Positions 41,862-51,925 of a stretch of DNA of 58,466 bases are shown here, one piece after another. Numbering within the stretch: the first letter of the stretch is position 1; each line of letters starts with the position of its first letter. The translations under genes were made by a program, and so were the position numbers. The DNA is from an uncultured Oscillospiraceae bacterium (GTDB lineage: Bacteria; Bacillota; Clostridia; Oscillospirales; Oscillospiraceae). The stretch is from NCBI GenBank assembly GCA_944385415.1, contig CALWXC010000017.1:1-58466 (forward strand). Reading direction: 5' to 3'. The notes beneath the pieces were generated by a model. That model searched no databases. It was not told the DNA's origin and saw only the letters and a list, made by a program, of their open reading frames with translations.

Positions 41862-43321
41862 TTGGCCGCCTCCAGATCAAAAATAGTACACAGTTCATCG
41901 TCCCATACGGTTTCATAGCTGTCCCGGAGCAGCTGCATATACGCTTCGCCGTCCTGTCCCGCCACCTGTCCGCCGGGAGCGATAAACCACCGAACGCCCT
42001 GGCCGCGGTAGTAATCCAATTCCGCCGCCGGCGACCTGGGGATGTAATCATAATAACGGATGTTGGCCCGGTAGCCCATACGCTCACAGGCTCCCAGCAA
42101 GACCGGGTCCGAGGCGGCAATGGCCACACAGTCGCCCTCTGCCGTCACGCTTTTGATGATCTCCGCCTGCTGGGTGATGGTATCCTTGACCACCACGACA
42201 GTTCTGGCCGTTTCCAGGCTGTGCCATCCGGCAAACGCCGCCACAGCGCAGACCACCACGGCAGCGGCGGCATATCCGGCCTTTCGGAACCGGATCAATT
42301 CCGGCACCCAGGCCGCTGTCAGCAGCGCCACCAGGGGAGACAGGAAGATCAGATAGTAGCCCAGGCGGATGACGGCCACAATGGTGGCGGCTTCCAGAAT
42401 CATGGCAACGGCCCACAGGGACAAGGCCCCCCGCCGCCGCCACAGGCACAGAATCATCCCCACCACCGCCGCAAAGACGGCGGGCCAGGTTAAGAAATAG
42501 GGCAGCTGGGTGTCAAAAAACTGCCGGGCCTCCGGCGTAAACAGTGCCGTAAACATCTTGGTAAAAATGTGGTTTTCCGCGATGCCCTCCACAAAGGTAA
42601 AGGTGGCAATCTGGGCCGCTATCCAGTAATACAGCAGGGGAATGCCCAGAGAAATGACACCGTAGGTATAGAACCGCCAGTCCCGGAAGGTTTTGGTCCG
42701 GCACTTGACAAAGTACAGCACCACAATCATCAAGCCAGCGAAGGCCGTAGGCGTCTTTTCCATGATTGCAATGGCCATAAAAGCGGCGGAAACCAGCAGA
42801 GAAGGGGTTTTATTTTCCTCATACCATCGAAGGAAAAACCACACGGCGCCGGTATAGAACAACAGCGCCACAGACTCGGGCATAATGGCCCGGCCATAGA
42901 GGACGTTGATGGGCAGCACCAGATAGACAGCGGCCGCCGCCAGACCGGCCCAGGGTGTTTTCAGCATCCGTCCGCCCAGGGCGTAGACAAAGACGGCGGA
43001 GCCCAGGAAACACAGCAAACTCATCAGCCGCATGACCCAATAGGGGTCGTCGCCCAGAATCCGATAGACCAGAGACGCCAGCCAGGGGAGAATTTGCAGC
43101 TCCAGCTGCACGAAGTTATCACCGGTGCCGTCGTAGTTGAACTGGGGATGCAGGGGATTGCCGTCATACCGGACAAAGTTCTGTGCCAGGGTATAGGTGT
43201 CGGTCTGCCGCCAGCTGTCGTACTGCTCCCAGGGAGCGTTGTTCAGATGGGGCAGCTGCACCAGGAAAAAGGCCGCCAGCAGCACCGCCAGCAGCAGCGG
43301 CGGGATTTTCTCTCTTTTCAT
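41858..43321 (-). CDS. GT39/PMT-like GT-C glycosyltransferase, multi-pass
   Basis: 487 residues with about ten membrane helices. The first extracellular loop has an acidic motif of GT-C enzymes, WEQYDSWRQTDTYTLAQNF (about 31-49), and a C-terminal soluble extracellular domain (about 385-487). It fits the protein-mannosyltransferase/ArnT-like GT39 group, which transfers a sugar from a lipid carrier to a wall polymer, lipid or protein outside the cell. Overlaps gtrA; 7 nt after the FemAB gene. It would be the acceptor-side enzyme of the three-component system. The acceptor is unknown. Confidence 0.85.
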   Translation of the reverse strand: MKREKIPPLLLAVLLAAFFLVQLPHLNNAPWEQYDSWRQTDTYTLAQNFVRYDGNPLHPQFNYDGTGDNFVQLELQILPWLASLVYRILGDDPYWVMRLMSLLCFLGSAVFVYALGGRMLKTPWAGLAAAAVYLVLPINVLYGRAIMPESVALLFYTGAVWFFLRWYEENKTPSLLVSAAFMAIAIMEKTPTAFAGLMIVVLYFVKCRTKTFRDWRFYTYGVISLGIPLLYYWIAAQIATFTFVEGIAENHIFTKMFTALFTPEARQFFDTQLPYFLTWPAVFAAVVGMILCLWRRRGALSLWAVAMILEAATIVAVIRLGYYLIFLSPLVALLTAAWVPELIRFRKAGYAAAAVVVCAVAAFAGWHSLETARTVVVVKDTITQQAEIIKSVTAEGDCVAIAASDPVLLGACERMGYRANIRYYDYIPRSPAAELDYYRGQGVRWFIAPGGQVAGQDGEAYMQLLRDSYETVWDDELCTIFDLEAAK

Positions 43322-43328
43322 GGCCGGT

Positions 43329-44387
43329 TCACTTGCGGTTCTTCAAAAGATAGACCTTTTTACGGACGTCCTTGAGGACATTGGTGCCGTGTTCCACGGC
43401 AAAGTAGACGGGTTTATTGAGGACCAGATCCATCTCGCCTACAAACTCGGTGAAATCGCCGCCAAAGCCCTTTTTGAACTTGTACAGACCATAGAGGGGG
43501 TTGTCCTCACTGACGTCGCCGGAGACGCCTCGGAAGTCGTAGACACGGCAGCCGGTTTCAATGGCCCATTGAATCATGTTCCACTGGAGCAGATAGTTGG
43601 GCATCAGGTTCCGGTGCTCGTTGGAAGACGCGCCGTACAAATACCACACCTTGTCGCCGTAGTGGATGGCCAGCGTACCGGCAATGGGCTTGCCCTCATA
43701 GAAAGCCATATACAGGCGGCAGTGTTCGCCCAGGTTGTCCAGCATCTGGGCAAAGTATTCCGGCTGCCGGGTCACGAAGCCGTCCCGGACGCCGGTTTCC
43801 AGCATGATGCGGGCGAAGTCCGGCACCATCTCTTTGCCGCAGATCTTCACTTCCACGCCCTTGCGCTGGGCCACGCGGATGTTGTATCTCCATTTCTGGT
43901 GGAACCCCGCCATGACCTCTTCCTCCGTCTTGCCCTCCACGTTGAGACGGAAGACGTACCGGGGTTGGATGGCTTCAAAATTCTTGCCGCCCTCCTTGAG
44001 CCGGAAGCCCTGGCCCAGCATGAAGTTCCGGAACTGCTCGTTGGAGGAGGGAATATCCGGGTCCAGCTTGATGACATAGGATTTGTACTGCTTGGCCAGC
44101 TGTTTGGCGCCCTGGAGCAAATCCTTGATGGTGTCATGGTCGGCGGGGTCACAGACGGGGCCGCGGCAGCCGTACATGAGGGTAAAGGGCGTGCCCGGCA
44201 CCTTGCGGATCAGCACTGCCAGGGTACCTTTGATGCTGCCGTCCTTGCCGCGGGTAGCAATGGCCTTCCAGGTCCACATGGGCTTTTGCTTGGCCCATAG
44301 AACGCTCTGTGCAAAGTTACCCTTGGGGCAGCTTTGTACAAAGGCTTCGTATTCTTCCAATGTCTTTTCGGTGATCAATTCCGACAT
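43329..44387 (-). CDS. FemAB-family peptidoglycan interpeptide/aminoacyl transferase
   Basis: 352 residues with the two-GNAT fold of FemABX: WAKQKPMWTWKAIATRGKDG, FTLMYGCRGPVCDP, IKLDPDIP, FHQKWRYNIRVAQRKGVEV, GKPIAGTLAIHYGDKVWYLY, PNYLLQWNMIQWAIE and the C-terminal YDFRGVSGD..GLYKFKKGFGGDF. Such enzymes use aminoacyl-tRNA to add residues to lipid II cross-bridges (FmhB/MurM type). It has no tRNA-synthetase-like coiled arm, so it is FemX-like. First gene of the five-gene envelope operon. Amino acid unknown. Confidence 0.93.
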   Translation of the reverse strand: MSELITEKTLEEYEAFVQSCPKGNFAQSVLWAKQKPMWTWKAIATRGKDGSIKGTLAVLIRKVPGTPFTLMYGCRGPVCDPADHDTIKDLLQGAKQLAKQYKSYVIKLDPDIPSSNEQFRNFMLGQGFRLKEGGKNFEAIQPRYVFRLNVEGKTEEEVMAGFHQKWRYNIRVAQRKGVEVKICGKEMVPDFARIMLETGVRDGFVTRQPEYFAQMLDNLGEHCRLYMAFYEGKPIAGTLAIHYGDKVWYLYGASSNEHRNLMPNYLLQWNMIQWAIETGCRVYDFRGVSGDVSEDNPLYGLYKFKKGFGGDFTEFVGEMDLVLNKPVYFAVEHGTNVLKDVRKKVYLLKNRK

Positions 44388-44504
44388 AGTAGTTAACTCC
44401 TGTCACTTCATACTCATTCTAAGGCGATACTCTATACCATCGTAGCACAATCGCCCCCATTATGCAAGGGCGGGGGCATGATGGGCCCCATACCTTAAAG
44501 AATA

Positions 44505-44541
44505 GCCGCAGGCAGAGAACAATATGCTCTCTGCCTGCGGC
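44505..44541 (-). terminator. Terminator after the four-helix membrane gene
   Basis: Perfect 14-bp stem GCCGCAGGCAGAGA / TCTCTGCCTGCGGC with a 9-nt loop; on the minus strand followed by TATTCTTT. It separates this gene from the envelope operon. Confidence 0.8.
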
Positions 44542-44562
44542 AGCGTCATGAAATTTGTGCGA

Positions 44563-44967
44563 TTACGGCGCAACGGCGTTTTTTTTCCGCAAACACCAGA
44601 GATACAGCAAGACCCAATAGACCACGATGGCCGGTATCATAAACTCCACAATGATCATTTGCGGAAAATAGTAAAAAACAGTAAACATCACACTGTGTGC
44701 CCCATAATCCGGGGCCGCGCGAAACAGCAGGTAGCTGATAAGGAACACGATGGCGTAAAGGCCAAGAAAAACCGCCAAGTCCCTGCCATAGTCCCGTTTG
44801 TTTTCATAGCGTATGAGTCGTTTGCCGGCCCACGCGCCCAGCAGACCGCATCCAATGCCGGTGACAGCCAGCGGGAGCCAATCCAGCCGTAAGGAAACGC
44901 CCACAAGATGCAGCGGAAGATAGAAAACCACAAACACAAGAACTGCCCTGAAAATCGATTTTCGCAT
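44563..44967 (-). CDS. Four-helix membrane protein of unknown function
   Basis: 134 residues, almost entirely membrane: helices at about 7-27 (AVLVFVVFYLPLHLVGVSL), 32-50, 64-84 and 92-125, with short charged loops (KRLIRYENKRDYGRD). No family recognised. ATG 44967 is preferred over the TTG at 44970; AGGAT is upstream. It follows the AT-rich secreted-protein gene on the same strand after 27 nt, so the two may be one transcript, although their base composition differs. Confidence 0.65.
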   Translation of the reverse strand: MRKSIFRAVLVFVVFYLPLHLVGVSLRLDWLPLAVTGIGCGLLGAWAGKRLIRYENKRDYGRDLAVFLGLYAIVFLISYLLFRAAPDYGAHSVMFTVFYYFPQMIIVEFMIPAIVVYWVLLYLWCLRKKNAVAP

Positions 44968-44994
44968 CAATATCCTATCCTTTTCAATTTTTTC

Positions 44995-45699
44995 TCAGCT
45001 AAAAATGCTTGTGGTAACACGCAACTGTAGTACATTACTACCATTAACAGTAATATCCGCATCAAGCCAATAACTCCGTCTTACATATTCAAATTGAGAT
45101 GCTGAAATGTTATATGTTGTGGAACTTGGATAAAACAGTTCTGCTACAAAGTCACTTGCATTAGTTATACCTGTCAGTTTAACTTTTGCATTTGTCAATT
45201 GGGGGTATGTTCCAGTATCCGGATCTTTGTCTCTTTTCCATCCACCTGAAGCCCCAAGAAATTCATTATCGGTTCCAAAATTATCTCTCCAATAAATCGT
45301 CCCATAGGCTGTTACATAATAATCATTGTTAGAATCAGTATCAGATTTGTCTTCAGACATAGCAAGTACAGCTACAGTTGTTGTCGCATAAACTGGTTCA
45401 CTGACACTTGCTTCCAACATGATTGGATTTTCCAGTTTTCTTGTTGTAGTATAAACTTCAACAGTTTCTTTCATACCGTCTTCATTTACAAGAAACGCTT
45501 GTGCAGGCACGGCTGCGTTAAGTGCTAAATCTGTTTTCCCATTTAATGCTCTATTAATTTCTTGTTCAATATCAATTGACATCCAACTTGAAGCATTTGC
45601 TGTTTGGTTTTCCATAGCTGATATGGGAAGCGATAGCAAAGACATTAATACACCAATTGTCAAACCAATTGCCAAAAATTCTTTTTCATGTTTACTCAT
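44995..45699 (-). CDS. AT-rich secreted protein of unknown function
   Basis: 234 residues: signal peptide (about 1-28, LAIGLTIGVLMSLLSLPISA), then a low-complexity, Ser/Thr/Asn-rich mature part with an acidic stretch (SEDKSDTDSNNDYYVTAYGT) and a C-terminal beta-rich region (VKLTGITNASDF; SYWLDADITVNGSN). No cysteines after the signal peptide, no lipobox, no known fold. It could be a small surface or exoprotein. Its codon use is strongly AT-biased, unlike uvrA beside it. A consensus promoter lies 60 bp upstream. Confidence 0.65.
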   Translation of the reverse strand: MSKHEKEFLAIGLTIGVLMSLLSLPISAMENQTANASSWMSIDIEQEINRALNGKTDLALNAAVPAQAFLVNEDGMKETVEVYTTTRKLENPIMLEASVSEPVYATTTVAVLAMSEDKSDTDSNNDYYVTAYGTIYWRDNFGTDNEFLGASGGWKRDKDPDTGTYPQLTNAKVKLTGITNASDFVAELFYPSSTTYNISASQFEYVRRSYWLDADITVNGSNVLQLRVTTSIFS

Positions 45700-45758
45700 C
45701 CTTTCTACAGCATTTTCACCAAACTGATTTCAATTGACTTAAAATCTATTGTATATAT

Positions 45759-45787
45759 AGTATATATATATTTCTAATATTTGTCAA
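45759..45787 (-). promoter_or_regulatory. Consensus promoter of the AT-rich secreted-protein gene
   Basis: Minus strand: -35 TTGACA (45787-45782), 17-bp spacer, -10 TATACT (45764-45759). The palindrome TACTATAGTA (45789-45798) touches the upstream edge of the -35. Confidence 0.75.
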
Positions 45788-45847
45788 GTACTATAGTAAT
45801 ATTAGGGATTACAGTTAATCAGTTAAATGTTCCTCATTCAGTTTATT

Positions 45848-45861
45848 CGAACATTTGTTTT
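45848..45861 (+). promoter_or_regulatory. Candidate LexA box before uvrA
   Basis: CGAACATTTGTTTT shares 11 of 14 bases with the Gram-positive LexA consensus CGAACATATGTTCG and ends 5 bp before the uvrA -35. An AAATGTTC arm also lies at about 45826-45833, giving a wider dyad. Confidence 0.6.
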
Positions 45862-45866
45862 AGTCA

Positions 45867-45895
45867 TTGTAAGACCGGCCGATTTTTGGTATAAT
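45867..45895 (+). promoter_or_regulatory. Promoter of the uvrA-radC-uvrB operon
   Basis: -35 TTGTAA (45867-45872), 17-bp spacer, -10 TATAAT (45890-45895) with TGG before it. The LexA-type box is directly upstream. Confidence 0.75.
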
Positions 45896-45939
45896 ACTAT
45901 ACCAAAACAACGCAAAAGAACTGCAAGGAGTTTTCCGCC

Positions 45940-48762
45940 ATGCGAGATCAAATCACCATCCGGGGCGCCCGGGAAAACAACCTGAAAAATGTGGATGTGA
46001 CGCTGCCGCGGGATCAGCTGGTGGTCTTCACGGGCCTGTCCGGCTCGGGCAAATCCTCCCTGGCCTTTGACACCATCTACGCCGAGGGCCAGCGGCGATA
46101 CGTGGAGAGCCTGTCCTCCTACGCCCGCATGTTCCTGGGGCAGATGGACAAACCCGATGTGGACAGCATCGACGGCCTGAGTCCTGCCATTTCCATCGAC
46201 CAGAAGACTACCTCCAAGAATCCCCGCTCCACCGTGGGCACTGTTACGGAGATTTACGACTATCTGCGTCTGCTGTGGGCCAGAGCCGGTACGCCCCACT
46301 GCCCCAAATGCGGCCGCGAAATCGAAAAACAGACCATCGACCAGATTGTGGATAAGATTCTGCGGCTGCCGGAGGGCACCCGCTTTCAAATTCTCTCCCC
46401 CGTGGTCCGGGGCAAAAAGGGCGAGCACCAGAAGGTGTTTGAAGATGCCCGCAAAGGCGGTTTCTCCCGGGTCCGGGTGGACGGCAACCTCTATGACCTG
46501 ACCGAAGAGATTTCCCTGGAAAAGAATAAAAAGCACCACATTGAGGTGGTCATCGACCGTCTGATTATGAAGGAGGGGTTGGAACGTCGTCTGACCGACT
46601 CTATTGAGACCGCCGTCTCCCATTCCGGCGGCATCGTCCTGGTCAACGATTTGACGGACAACAGCGACACCCTGTACTCCCTCAACTACGCCTGCGAACC
46701 CTGCGGCGTGTCCATGCCGGAGCTGTCGCCCCGGATGTTTTCCTTTAATAACCCCTACGGCGCCTGTCCCACCTGCACGGGCCTGGGCTTCCAGCTGGTG
46801 GCAGACCCGGAGCTGATCGTTCCCAACCCGGACCTGTCCCTGCTGGATGGTTGTCTCCAGGTGTCCGGCTGGGGCAACATGAAAGACGATTCCATCGCCC
46901 GGATGTACTTCGAGGCCATGGCCAAGCAGTACCATTTTGATTTGAATACGCCCTTTTCTCAACTGCCGGATAAGGCCAAGGAGGTCATTCTCTACGGCAC
47001 CGGCAAGGAAAAGCTGACGCTCCACTATGAGCGTGGCAACGGTCACGGCGTCCTGGAGCAGCCCTTTGAGGGCGTGCTGCACAATGTGGAGCGCCGCTAT
47101 CAGGAGACCCAATCGGACTACGTCCGCAAGGAACTGGAGGAGTGCATGGCCAACCGGCCCTGTCCCGACTGCGGCGGCGACCGTCTCAGCGAGATTTCCC
47201 GGGCCGTCACCGTGGGCGGTATGCGCATTGCCGATTTCTGCAAGCTGCCCATTGTGGAGGGATTGGCCTTTATGCGCAATCTCAAGCTGGAGGGCGGCGC
47301 GGCCATCATTGCCGAGCAGATTCTTCGGGAAATCTGCGCCCGGCTGGAGTTTCTCCACTCGGTGGGCCTCCAATATCTGACCCTGAGCCGCAGCGCCGGA
47401 ACCCTGTCCGGCGGCGAAAGCCAGCGCATCCGGCTGGCCACTCAGATCGGCTCCAGTCTCATGGGTGTGCTTTACATTCTCGACGAACCCTCCATCGGTC
47501 TCCACCAGAGGGACAACGACAAGCTGTTGGAAACGCTGAAACGGCTTCGGGACCTGGGCAATACTCTGGTGGTGGTGGAACACGATGAGGACACCATCCG
47601 GGCCGCCGACTACATTGTGGACGTGGGTCCCTATGCCGGTATCCACGGCGGTGAGATTGTGGCCACCGGTTCCGTAGAAGACCTGATGAACGAGCCCCGC
47701 TCCCTGACGGGTCAATACCTGTCCGGCGTCCGGAAAATCGAGGTACCCAAGGAGCGCCGACCCGGCAACGGCCAGTTTTTGCGGGTCACTGGCTGCCGGG
47801 AGAACAATTTGCAGAATGTCACGGCGGAAATCCCCCTGGGGACGCTGACCTGTGTTACCGGCGTATCGGGCTCCGGCAAATCGTCCCTGGTCAACGAGAT
47901 TCTCTATAAGCGTCTGGCCACCAAGCTGAACCATGCCCGGCTCCGGGCCGGTAAGTTCGACAAGCTGGAGGGTTTGGAATACCTGGACAAGGTCATCAAC
48001 ATTGACCAAAGCCCCATTGGCCGGACACCCCGCTCCAATCCCGCCACCTATACGGGCCTGTTCAACGACATTCGCGATCTGTTTGCCGCCACCACCGAAG
48101 CCAAAGCCCGCGGCTATGGCCCCGGCCGGTTCAGCTTCAACGTCAAGGGCGGCCGCTGCGAAGCCTGCCAGGGCGACGGCCTGCTGAAAATTGAGATGCA
48201 CTTCCTGCCCGACGTCTATGTGCCCTGTGACGTGTGCCACGGCAAGCGGTACAACCGGGAAACGCTGGAGGTCCGCTACCGCGGCAAAACCATTGCCGAC
48301 GTACTGGACATGACCGCCGACGAGGCGTTGGAATTCTTTGAAAATCTGCCCCGCATCCGCCGGAAAATCGAAACCCTGGTGGAGGTGGGATTGGGCTATG
48401 TGAAGCTGGGCCAGTCCTCCACAACCCTGTCCGGCGGCGAAGCCCAGCGGGTCAAGCTGGCCACAGAACTGAGCAAGCGTTCCACCGGCTCCACCATCTA
48501 TATCCTCGACGAACCCACCACAGGACTGCATATGTACGACGTCCACAAGCTCATCGACGTTTTGCAGCAGTTCGTAGACAAGGGCAATACGGTTCTTGTC
48601 ATTGAGCACAATCTGGACGTCATCAAGGTGGCCGACCACATCATTGACCTGGGCCCCGAGGGTGGCAGCGGCGGCGGTACCATCGTTGCCACGGGCACAC
48701 CGGAACAGGTGGCGGAAAACCCCGCCAGCTTCACGGGCAAGTATTTGAAAAAACTCCTGTAA
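45940..48762 (+). CDS. uvrA: UvrA, excinuclease ABC damage-recognition ATPase
   Basis: 940 residues, full length. Walker A motifs [14 protein letters not shown] (about 32) and [13 protein letters not shown] (about 645); ABC signatures [17 protein letters not shown] and [17 protein letters not shown]; zinc fingers with Cys pairs at CEPCG..CPTC and CEAC..CDVC. It scans DNA for bulky lesions and loads UvrB in nucleotide excision repair. AAGGAG lies 8 nt before the ATG. It begins an operon with radC, uvrB and a cupin, and a LexA-type box suggests SOS control by the lexA product encoded 25 kb away. Confidence 0.97.
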   Translation: MRDQITIRGARENNLKNVDVTLPRDQLVVFTGLSGSGKSSLAFDTIYAEGQRRYVESLSSYARMFLGQMDKPDVDSIDGLSPAISIDQKTTSKNPRSTVGTVTEIYDYLRLLWARAGTPHCPKCGREIEKQTIDQIVDKILRLPEGTRFQILSPVVRGKKGEHQKVFEDARKGGFSRVRVDGNLYDLTEEISLEKNKKHHIEVVIDRLIMKEGLERRLTDSIETAVSHSGGIVLVNDLTDNSDTLYSLNYACEPCGVSMPELSPRMFSFNNPYGACPTCTGLGFQLVADPELIVPNPDLSLLDGCLQVSGWGNMKDDSIARMYFEAMAKQYHFDLNTPFSQLPDKAKEVILYGTGKEKLTLHYERGNGHGVLEQPFEGVLHNVERRYQETQSDYVRKELEECMANRPCPDCGGDRLSEISRAVTVGGMRIADFCKLPIVEGLAFMRNLKLEGGAAIIAEQILREICARLEFLHSVGLQYLTLSRSAGTLSGGESQRIRLATQIGSSLMGVLYILDEPSIGLHQRDNDKLLETLKRLRDLGNTLVVVEHDEDTIRAADYIVDVGPYAGIHGGEIVATGSVEDLMNEPRSLTGQYLSGVRKIEVPKERRPGNGQFLRVTGCRENNLQNVTAEIPLGTLTCVTGVSGSGKSSLVNEILYKRLATKLNHARLRAGKFDKLEGLEYLDKVINIDQSPIGRTPRSNPATYTGLFNDIRDLFAATTEAKARGYGPGRFSFNVKGGRCEACQGDGLLKIEMHFLPDVYVPCDVCHGKRYNRETLEVRYRGKTIADVLDMTADEALEFFENLPRIRRKIETLVEVGLGYVKLGQSSTTLSGGEAQRVKLATELSKRSTGSTIYILDEPTTGLHMYDVHKLIDVLQQFVDKGNTVLVIEHNLDVIKVADHIIDLGPEGGSGGGTIVATGTPEQVAENPASFTGKYLKKLL

Positions 48763-48778
48763 CCAAGGAGGGAAGACC

Positions 48779-49492
48779 ATGCTCACCCCCGAGGATTTTC
48801 GCCGCCGGGCCATCCGGCGGTTCCACCGGCTGGGACGGCTGGACAACTACGACGATTTGCAGGTTCTGGAACTGCTGCTGCTTTTCGCTCTGCCGCCGGA
48901 ATCGGCCCAGGCCGCAGCGACGGAACTGTTGGAGTACTATGGCAGTGTGGCCTCGATTCTGGAGGCCCCCACGGTGGAGCTGCAAACCTTTCCCCATATG
49001 ACCGTGGAGGCCATGGCACTGATTCACCTAGTGCCGGAGCTGGGCCGGTATCACATGGTCCAGCGAGCCTGTCTGGCCCGGCCCCTGAACACCACCACCG
49101 ACTGCGGCAACTACCTGTTACCCCATTTCCACGGAGAACAGGACGAGGTGGTGTATCTGCTGTGTCTCGATGCCAATTATCAGCCCCGGGACTGCCGGAT
49201 GCTGTTTCGAGGCAGCGTCAACACGGCGGGCGTATCGGTGCGGTCCATCGTCCGGGTGGCCCTGGCCTGCAATGCCACCTGGGTGGTGCTGGCCCACAAC
49301 CACACCAGTGACGTGCCCATGCCGTCGGTGGAGGATGAACGGACCACCCAGCGAATTGGCAAAGCCCTGGACGCTGTGGGCATCGGTCTGGCCGACCATA
49401 TCATTGTGGCCGGCGGCTCCTTTGTGTCCATGATGGACCTGGGGCTGCTGCGGGACCACGGCGCGGGGGCCTGTGAACCGTCCGCAACCTGA
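48779..49492 (+). CDS. radC: RadC/JAB-domain (MPN+) protein
   Basis: 237 residues. The N-terminal HhH-like part is weak (about 1-90). The C-terminal JAB/MPN+ domain has metal ligands in [20 protein letters not shown] (HxH-x(n)-D) plus an upstream Glu region, as in RadC. Despite the name, family function is unsettled and it is not needed for repair in several species. 16 nt after uvrA and 40 nt before the uvrB start, inside the repair operon, which is uncommon; co-regulation with uvrA/uvrB is likely. Confidence 0.9.
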   Translation: MLTPEDFRRRAIRRFHRLGRLDNYDDLQVLELLLLFALPPESAQAAATELLEYYGSVASILEAPTVELQTFPHMTVEAMALIHLVPELGRYHMVQRACLARPLNTTTDCGNYLLPHFHGEQDEVVYLLCLDANYQPRDCRMLFRGSVNTAGVSVRSIVRVALACNATWVVLAHNHTSDVPMPSVEDERTTQRIGKALDAVGIGLADHIIVAGGSFVSMMDLGLLRDHGAGACEPSAT

Positions 49493-49532
49493 TTGCTTGT
49501 TTTCCATATCCCAACAGGAGGTGTTTCTGCCT

Positions 49533-51533
49533 TTGGAATTTGAACTTCATGCTCCGTACCAGCCCACCGGCGATCAGCCGGAGGCCATCGCCCAGCTGGT
49601 GGCCGGCGTCAAAAACGGTCTCCATGAGCAGTCTCTGCTGGGCGTCACCGGTTCCGGCAAGACGTATACCATGGCCAATGTCATCGCCCAGGTCCAGCGG
49701 CCCACGCTGGTGCTGGCCCACAACAAGACGTTGGCCGCCCAGCTCTGCGCTGAGTTCCGGGAGTTTTTCCCCAACAACGCCGTGGAGTATTTTGTCTCTT
49801 ACTACGACTACTACCAGCCCGAGGCGTACATTGCCCATACGGACACCTATATTGAAAAGGACGCCTCCACCAACGACGAGATTGACCGCCTGCGGCTGTC
49901 GGCCACCTGCTCTCTGCTGGAGCGGCGGGACGTCATTGTGGTGGCATCGGTCAGCTGCATCTATGGTTTGGGTGAGCCCGATGACTTCGCCAAAATGATG
50001 ATCTCTCTGCGGCCCGGCATGACCATGGAGGTCTCCGAACTGCAAAAGCGTCTGGTGGAATCCCGCTATGAGCGCAACGACATTGACTTTTCCCGCAATC
50101 ACTTCCGGGTCCGGGGCGACACCGTGGACATTTACCCGGCCTACTGGAAAGAGAAAGCCATTCGGGTGGAATTTTTCGGCGATGAAATCGACCGGATTTC
50201 CCAGATCAACGCCGTCACCGGTATGCCGGAAAAGGTGCTCTCCCATGTGCCCATCTATCCGGCCACCCACTACATTACGCCCAAGGAGAAAATGGCCAAG
50301 GCCCTCATTGAGATTGACAAGGAGCTGTGGGAGCGGGTCAAATACTTTGAGGAACACGACAAGCTCGTAGAAGCCCAGCGCATTCGCCAGCGGACCCTCT
50401 ACGATATGGAAATGATGCAGGAATTGGGCTTCTGCTCCGGTATCGAGAACTATTCCCGGGTGATCTCCGGCCGTCCGGTCGGCTCAGCTCCCATGACCCT
50501 TTTGGACTATTTCCCCAAGGATTTCCTGCTTTTGGTGGACGAAAGCCATGTGACGCTGCCTCAGGTCCGGGCCATGTACAACGGTGACCGGGCCAGAAAG
50601 GAAAGTCTGGTGGAATACGGTTTCCGGCTGCCCTGCGCCTTTGACAACCGGCCTTTGAAATTTGAGGAGTTTGAGGAGCGCATCAATCAGGTCATCTATG
50701 TGTCCGCCACCCCTGGCGATTACGAGCGGGAGCGGTCCGGCCAGATTGTGGAACAGGTCATCCGGCCCACGGGCCTGCTGGACCCGAAAATCGACGTGCG
50801 GCCCATCGAGGGACAGATTGACGATCTGATGGAAGAAATCCAGCTGCGGACCGAAAAGGACGAACGGACCCTGATCACCACGCTGACGAAAAAGATGGCC
50901 GAGGATTTAACCACCTATCTGTCCACCAACGGCGTCCGGGTCCGGTATATGCACTCCGACGTGGGAGCCATGGAGCGTATGGAGATCATCCGGGACCTGC
51001 GCCTGGGCAAATTCGACGTACTGGTGGGTATCAACCTGCTTCGCGAGGGCCTGGATTTGCCGGAAGTCAGTCTGGTGGCCATTCTGGACGCCGACAAGGA
51101 GGGCTTTCTCCGTTCCGAAACCAGCCTGATTCAGACCATCGGCCGCGCCGCCAGAAACGCCGAGGGCCAGGTCATCCTCTACGCTGATAAGATCACCGCC
51201 GCTATGCGGTCAGCCATCGACGAGACGGAGCGCCGCCGGTCCATTCAGAACGCCTATAACGAGGCCCACGGCATTGTCCCCAAAACCATCCGCAAGCCGG
51301 TCCATGAGCTGATCGAGATTTCCAAGGATGCCACGGAAACCCTGAAAAAGGATGGCGTCCGCATGACCAGCCGGGAGCGGGAGCAGGCCATTGCACAGCT
51401 GGAAAAGCAGATGCGCGAAGCGGCCCGCATGATGGAATACGAATACGCTGCCGCCCTCCGCGATCAAATTATTGAGCTGCGGGGACTGCAAAATCAGAAA
51501 AAATCGAAAAAGAGAAAGGAAGACCCATCATGA
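49533..51533 (+). CDS. uvrB: UvrB, excinuclease ABC helicase-like subunit
   Basis: 666 residues from TTG 49533: [18 protein letters not shown] matches the UvrB start, and AGGAGG lies 11 nt before it. The frame is open up to 49473 but that part overlaps radC. Walker [12 protein letters not shown]; the damage-probing beta hairpin contains [10 protein letters not shown]; Walker B VDESHV; helicase motif [12 protein letters not shown]-terminal UVR domain ([20 protein letters not shown]) for UvrC binding. Third gene of the operon; its stop overlaps the cupin ATG. Confidence 0.97.
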   Translation: MEFELHAPYQPTGDQPEAIAQLVAGVKNGLHEQSLLGVTGSGKTYTMANVIAQVQRPTLVLAHNKTLAAQLCAEFREFFPNNAVEYFVSYYDYYQPEAYIAHTDTYIEKDASTNDEIDRLRLSATCSLLERRDVIVVASVSCIYGLGEPDDFAKMMISLRPGMTMEVSELQKRLVESRYERNDIDFSRNHFRVRGDTVDIYPAYWKEKAIRVEFFGDEIDRISQINAVTGMPEKVLSHVPIYPATHYITPKEKMAKALIEIDKELWERVKYFEEHDKLVEAQRIRQRTLYDMEMMQELGFCSGIENYSRVISGRPVGSAPMTLLDYFPKDFLLLVDESHVTLPQVRAMYNGDRARKESLVEYGFRLPCAFDNRPLKFEEFEERINQVIYVSATPGDYERERSGQIVEQVIRPTGLLDPKIDVRPIEGQIDDLMEEIQLRTEKDERTLITTLTKKMAEDLTTYLSTNGVRVRYMHSDVGAMERMEIIRDLRLGKFDVLVGINLLREGLDLPEVSLVAILDADKEGFLRSETSLIQTIGRAARNAEGQVILYADKITAAMRSAIDETERRRSIQNAYNEAHGIVPKTIRKPVHELIEISKDATETLKKDGVRMTSREREQAIAQLEKQMREAARMMEYEYAAALRDQIIELRGLQNQKKSKKRKEDPS

Positions 51534-51871
51534 TCAAGCGCAAAGAAGCCATGTCCATAGACCACCAGGAGAATTTTAAGGGCGGTACCGGTTCCTTGTC
51601 CTTTGTCCACCTGTTTACAAAAGACGAGCTGCCCAAAACCCGTCTCTGTTCCGTGCTGACCGTGGAGCCGGGAGCCTCTGTGGGCCAGCACAGCCACACG
51701 GGAGAAGGGGAGTTGTATGTGGTGCTGGACGGCCCTGTGACGTTGCAGGAAGACGGCGTGGACCACATTCTCCACACCGGCGACGCCGAATACTGTTCCG
51801 ATGGCCACTCCCACGGCGTCTACAACCACACAGATAAGCCGGCGGTCCTCATGGCCATTGTCATGCTCTGA
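51530..51871 (+). CDS. Small cupin-domain protein
   Basis: 113 residues, single double-stranded beta-helix. Metal-binding cupin motif 1 is [17 protein letters not shown] and motif 2 [10 protein letters not shown], so the two His pairs and Glu are present. Such proteins are often sugar isomerases, dioxygenases or ligand sensors; the sequence does not say which. Its ATG overlaps the uvrB stop (ATGA), so it belongs to the uvr operon, a partner I do not know for it. Confidence 0.85.
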   Translation: MIKRKEAMSIDHQENFKGGTGSLSFVHLFTKDELPKTRLCSVLTVEPGASVGQHSHTGEGELYVVLDGPVTLQEDGVDHILHTGDAEYCSDGHSHGVYNHTDKPAVLMAIVML

Positions 51872-51885
51872 CCCGATTGGCGCAA

Positions 51886-51921
51886 AGCGCCCGGATTCCA
51901 TCAGGAATCCGGGCGCTATTT
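51886..51921 (+). terminator. Terminator of the uvr operon (bidirectional)
   Basis: Perfect 14-bp stem AGCGCCCGGATTCC (51886-51899) / 51904-51917, loop ATCA, then ATTTTC; convergent tadA lies just beyond. Confidence 0.88.
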
Positions 51922-51925
51922 TCGT

